Shown here one piece after another: positions 24,864 to 26,136 of a stretch of DNA of 26,136 bases. The translations under genes and the position numbers were made by a program. The stretch's first letter is position 1; each line of letters begins with the position of its first letter. The DNA lies in contig JASEGY010000008.1 of the NCBI GenBank assembly GCA_030019105.1, forward strand, positions 1-26,136, given 5' to 3'. Source of the DNA: a bacterium (GTDB taxonomy: Bacteria; UBA9089; JASEGY01). The notes under the pieces are model-generated. The model did not search any database. It worked only from the letters and a program-made list of their open reading frames with translations, and was not told the origin of the DNA.

Positions 24864-25874
24864 TCATCTTATCTCCACCGGAACCCCATTCCCTTTTAAA
24901 GATCGATCAACGGCATTCAATACCTTGACAACATTCAAACCGTTTACGCCATCGGTTAAAGGTAATTCCCTGGTCTGGATACAGTGAATAAAATGTTGGC
25001 ACTCCAATTTTAAAGGCTCGGCAGATTCTACTTTGGGACTGATAATATCTCCATCTCTAAGTAAAAGCTTGAATTCGCCAAAGTCGCTATAAGGCCTCTC
25101 CACGGTCACTCCCTTTTCATAAACCCTGAGAGGCTCCATTCCATTCAGGTCATCGAAAAGAAGTCGTCTCTTACTTCCCACCACGACCACTTCTCTGACC
25201 TTGTTTGAGTCTATCCAGCCCACATGGATATTCCCAATGGCCCCATTAGGGTAAGTCAAGGTTATAAAGGCCACATCTACCCGGTTTTTCTCCAAATAGC
25301 TGCCGCCCACAGCGCTAACTATTTTAGGCTGCATCTGGAGAAGAAAGGAGAAGATAGAGATGTCATGCGCTGCTAAGTCCCAGACGGCATTAACATCTTC
25401 TCTGATCAGTCCTAAATGGGTCCTGGTAGCGTGGAGATAATATATCTTTCCCAGGCGACCGTCATCAATATATTCCTTCATCTTTCTTACCGCCGTATTA
25501 TAAAGGAAGGTGTGGCTGACCATCAATATCCGCTCTCTCTCACGTGCCAACTTGATTAACTCTTCTGCCTCTTCATTCAGAATAGTCAGTGGTTTTTCCG
25601 AGAGGACATCCTTGTCAGCAGAAAGGGCGTCTTTGATAATCTGGTAGTGAGTAGCCGCCTGAGTTGAAACGACCACGGCATCAATCTCCGGGGACTCTAA
25701 AACTTTAGCATAGTCCTGAGTCGTCAGGACTCCCGGATAAAGCTTCTCCATCTTTTTAAGCTTCTCCGGGTCAAGATCACAAATCATCACTACTGCTGCT
25801 TCTTGAAGCTGATTTAAATTCCTGATTAGGTTTGGTCCCCAGTAACCGCAACCGATAACAGCTATATTCACCAT
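24864..25874 (-). CDS. Gfo/Idh/MocA-family nucleotide-sugar dehydrogenase
   Basis: 336 residues. NAD-binding Rossmann fold at the N-terminus (VIGCGYWGPNLIRNL), EKP at 93-95 (K94 is the usual catalytic lysine), and W165-D166 with H170-D171 (WDLAAHDISI) matching the GxxxH-type active-site helix. The family oxidises sugar hydroxyls; WlbA/WbpB-like members make the 3-keto intermediate of UDP-GlcNAcA that a DegT aminotransferase then aminates and an acyltransferase acetylates. All three enzyme types occur in this cluster, so this would be the first step (inference). CAGGAGGAG precedes the ATG. Confidence 0.85.
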   Translation of the reverse strand: MVNIAVIGCGYWGPNLIRNLNQLQEAAVVMICDLDPEKLKKMEKLYPGVLTTQDYAKVLESPEIDAVVVSTQAATHYQIIKDALSADKDVLSEKPLTILNEEAEELIKLARERERILMVSHTFLYNTAVRKMKEYIDDGRLGKIYYLHATRTHLGLIREDVNAVWDLAAHDISIFSFLLQMQPKIVSAVGGSYLEKNRVDVAFITLTYPNGAIGNIHVGWIDSNKVREVVVVGSKRRLLFDDLNGMEPLRVYEKGVTVERPYSDFGEFKLLLRDGDIISPKVESAEPLKLECQHFIHCIQTRELPLTDGVNGLNVVKVLNAVDRSLKGNGVPVEIR

Positions 25875-25918
25875 TTAACTCCTCCTGTTTTTTGTAATTA
25901 TTCTATCCCCCACTTCTT

Positions 25919-26136
25919 TCAGTTTTGATACATTTGGGGCAATCTCCTTGCGCCGTATCTGGTCAAGAGGGAATTTAGCATCTCCTCATTGGAACCCAGT
26001 ATCTCTTTCTTCTGCATATATGCCCTGGCCTCTTCAGTGAAGCCCTCTAAACTGAAATACCAGAGCACCGGTTTCTCTACCTCTAAAGACTTGCCGGCTA
26101 TCCGGCATCGCTCCTCAAATTCCTTAATCTCAGCCA
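25919..26136 (-). CDS. C-terminal 71 residues of an unidentified protein (runs off the window)
   Basis: Open frame on the minus strand entering at 26136 and ending at TGA 25919-25921. Visible motifs: FEERCRIAG, then KPVLWYFSLEGFTEEARAYM and a basic end (TRYGARRLPQMYQN). The FSLEGFTEEA stretch is reminiscent of the C-terminal nuclease-like part of archaeal-type/DUF234 ATPases, but so little is present that the assignment is a guess. It lies 44 bases upstream of the dehydrogenase gene on the same strand. Confidence 0.6.
   Translation of the reverse strand, partial: AEIKEFEERCRIAGKSLEVEKPVLWYFSLEGFTEEARAYMQKKEILGSNEEMLNSLLTRYGARRLPQMYQN

Overview
The window looks like a chromosomal segment from an uncultured Gram-negative-type bacterium of a deep or candidate phylum. 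That placement is inferred, with no marker gene to fix it. The clues are a Poribacteria/Omnitrophota-like style of large secreted proteins (cohesin and dockerin modules plus a C-terminal FlgD-like sorting segment containing LGQNYPNPLNPETYIPF), an RseP intramembrane protease, nucleotide-sugar genes typical of outer surface polysaccharide, several TTG starts, and intergenic regions full of short palindromes and heptamer repeats.

Layout. Plus strand, 144-2673: a NamZ-like (DUF1343) peptidoglycan hydrolase and an AmrS-type radical SAM enzyme, separated by a repeat island that holds a broken four-helix-bundle gene and a miniature inverted-repeat element. Plus strand, 2833-12307: a surface-protein block. 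It contains a 1425-residue subtilase/metallophosphatase/cohesin/dockerin protein behind a near-consensus sigma-70 promoter, a small MNT nucleotidyltransferase, a cohesin lipoprotein, a second repeat island with another broken four-helix-bundle gene, and a 1135-residue DUF2341/LamG/FN3/cohesin/dockerin protein. Next come rseP (12331-13683), a 400-base repeat-rich gap ending in a textbook sigma-54 promoter, and a stand-alone response regulator followed closely by groES-groEL and a strong terminator at 16531-16567.

Minus strand, 26136 down to 16833: a polysaccharide/nucleotide-sugar cluster containing a Gfo/Idh/MocA dehydrogenase, a hexapeptide acyltransferase, a DegT aminotransferase, a GT2 glycosyltransferase, a B12-type radical SAM enzyme and a membrane GT39-like glycosyltransferase. 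Small toxin-antitoxin-type genes sit at its junctions: HicB-HicA between dehydrogenase and acyltransferase, an antitoxin plus PIN domain between acyltransferase and aminotransferase, and MNT-HEPN plus a frameshifted MNT at the downstream end. The PIN domain is fused in frame to the N-terminus of the complete aminotransferase, the most unusual feature of the window. Several genes are coupled by ATGA overlaps.

How it fits together. The left half builds and remodels the envelope (peptidoglycan hydrolase, secreted multidomain proteins that may assemble through cohesin-dockerin contacts, envelope-stress protease). The middle is protein folding under an apparent sigma-54 switch. The right half makes an amino-sugar-containing surface glycan. 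The repeats and small toxin-like genes are clustered at gene junctions. No tRNA, rRNA or CRISPR array was seen.
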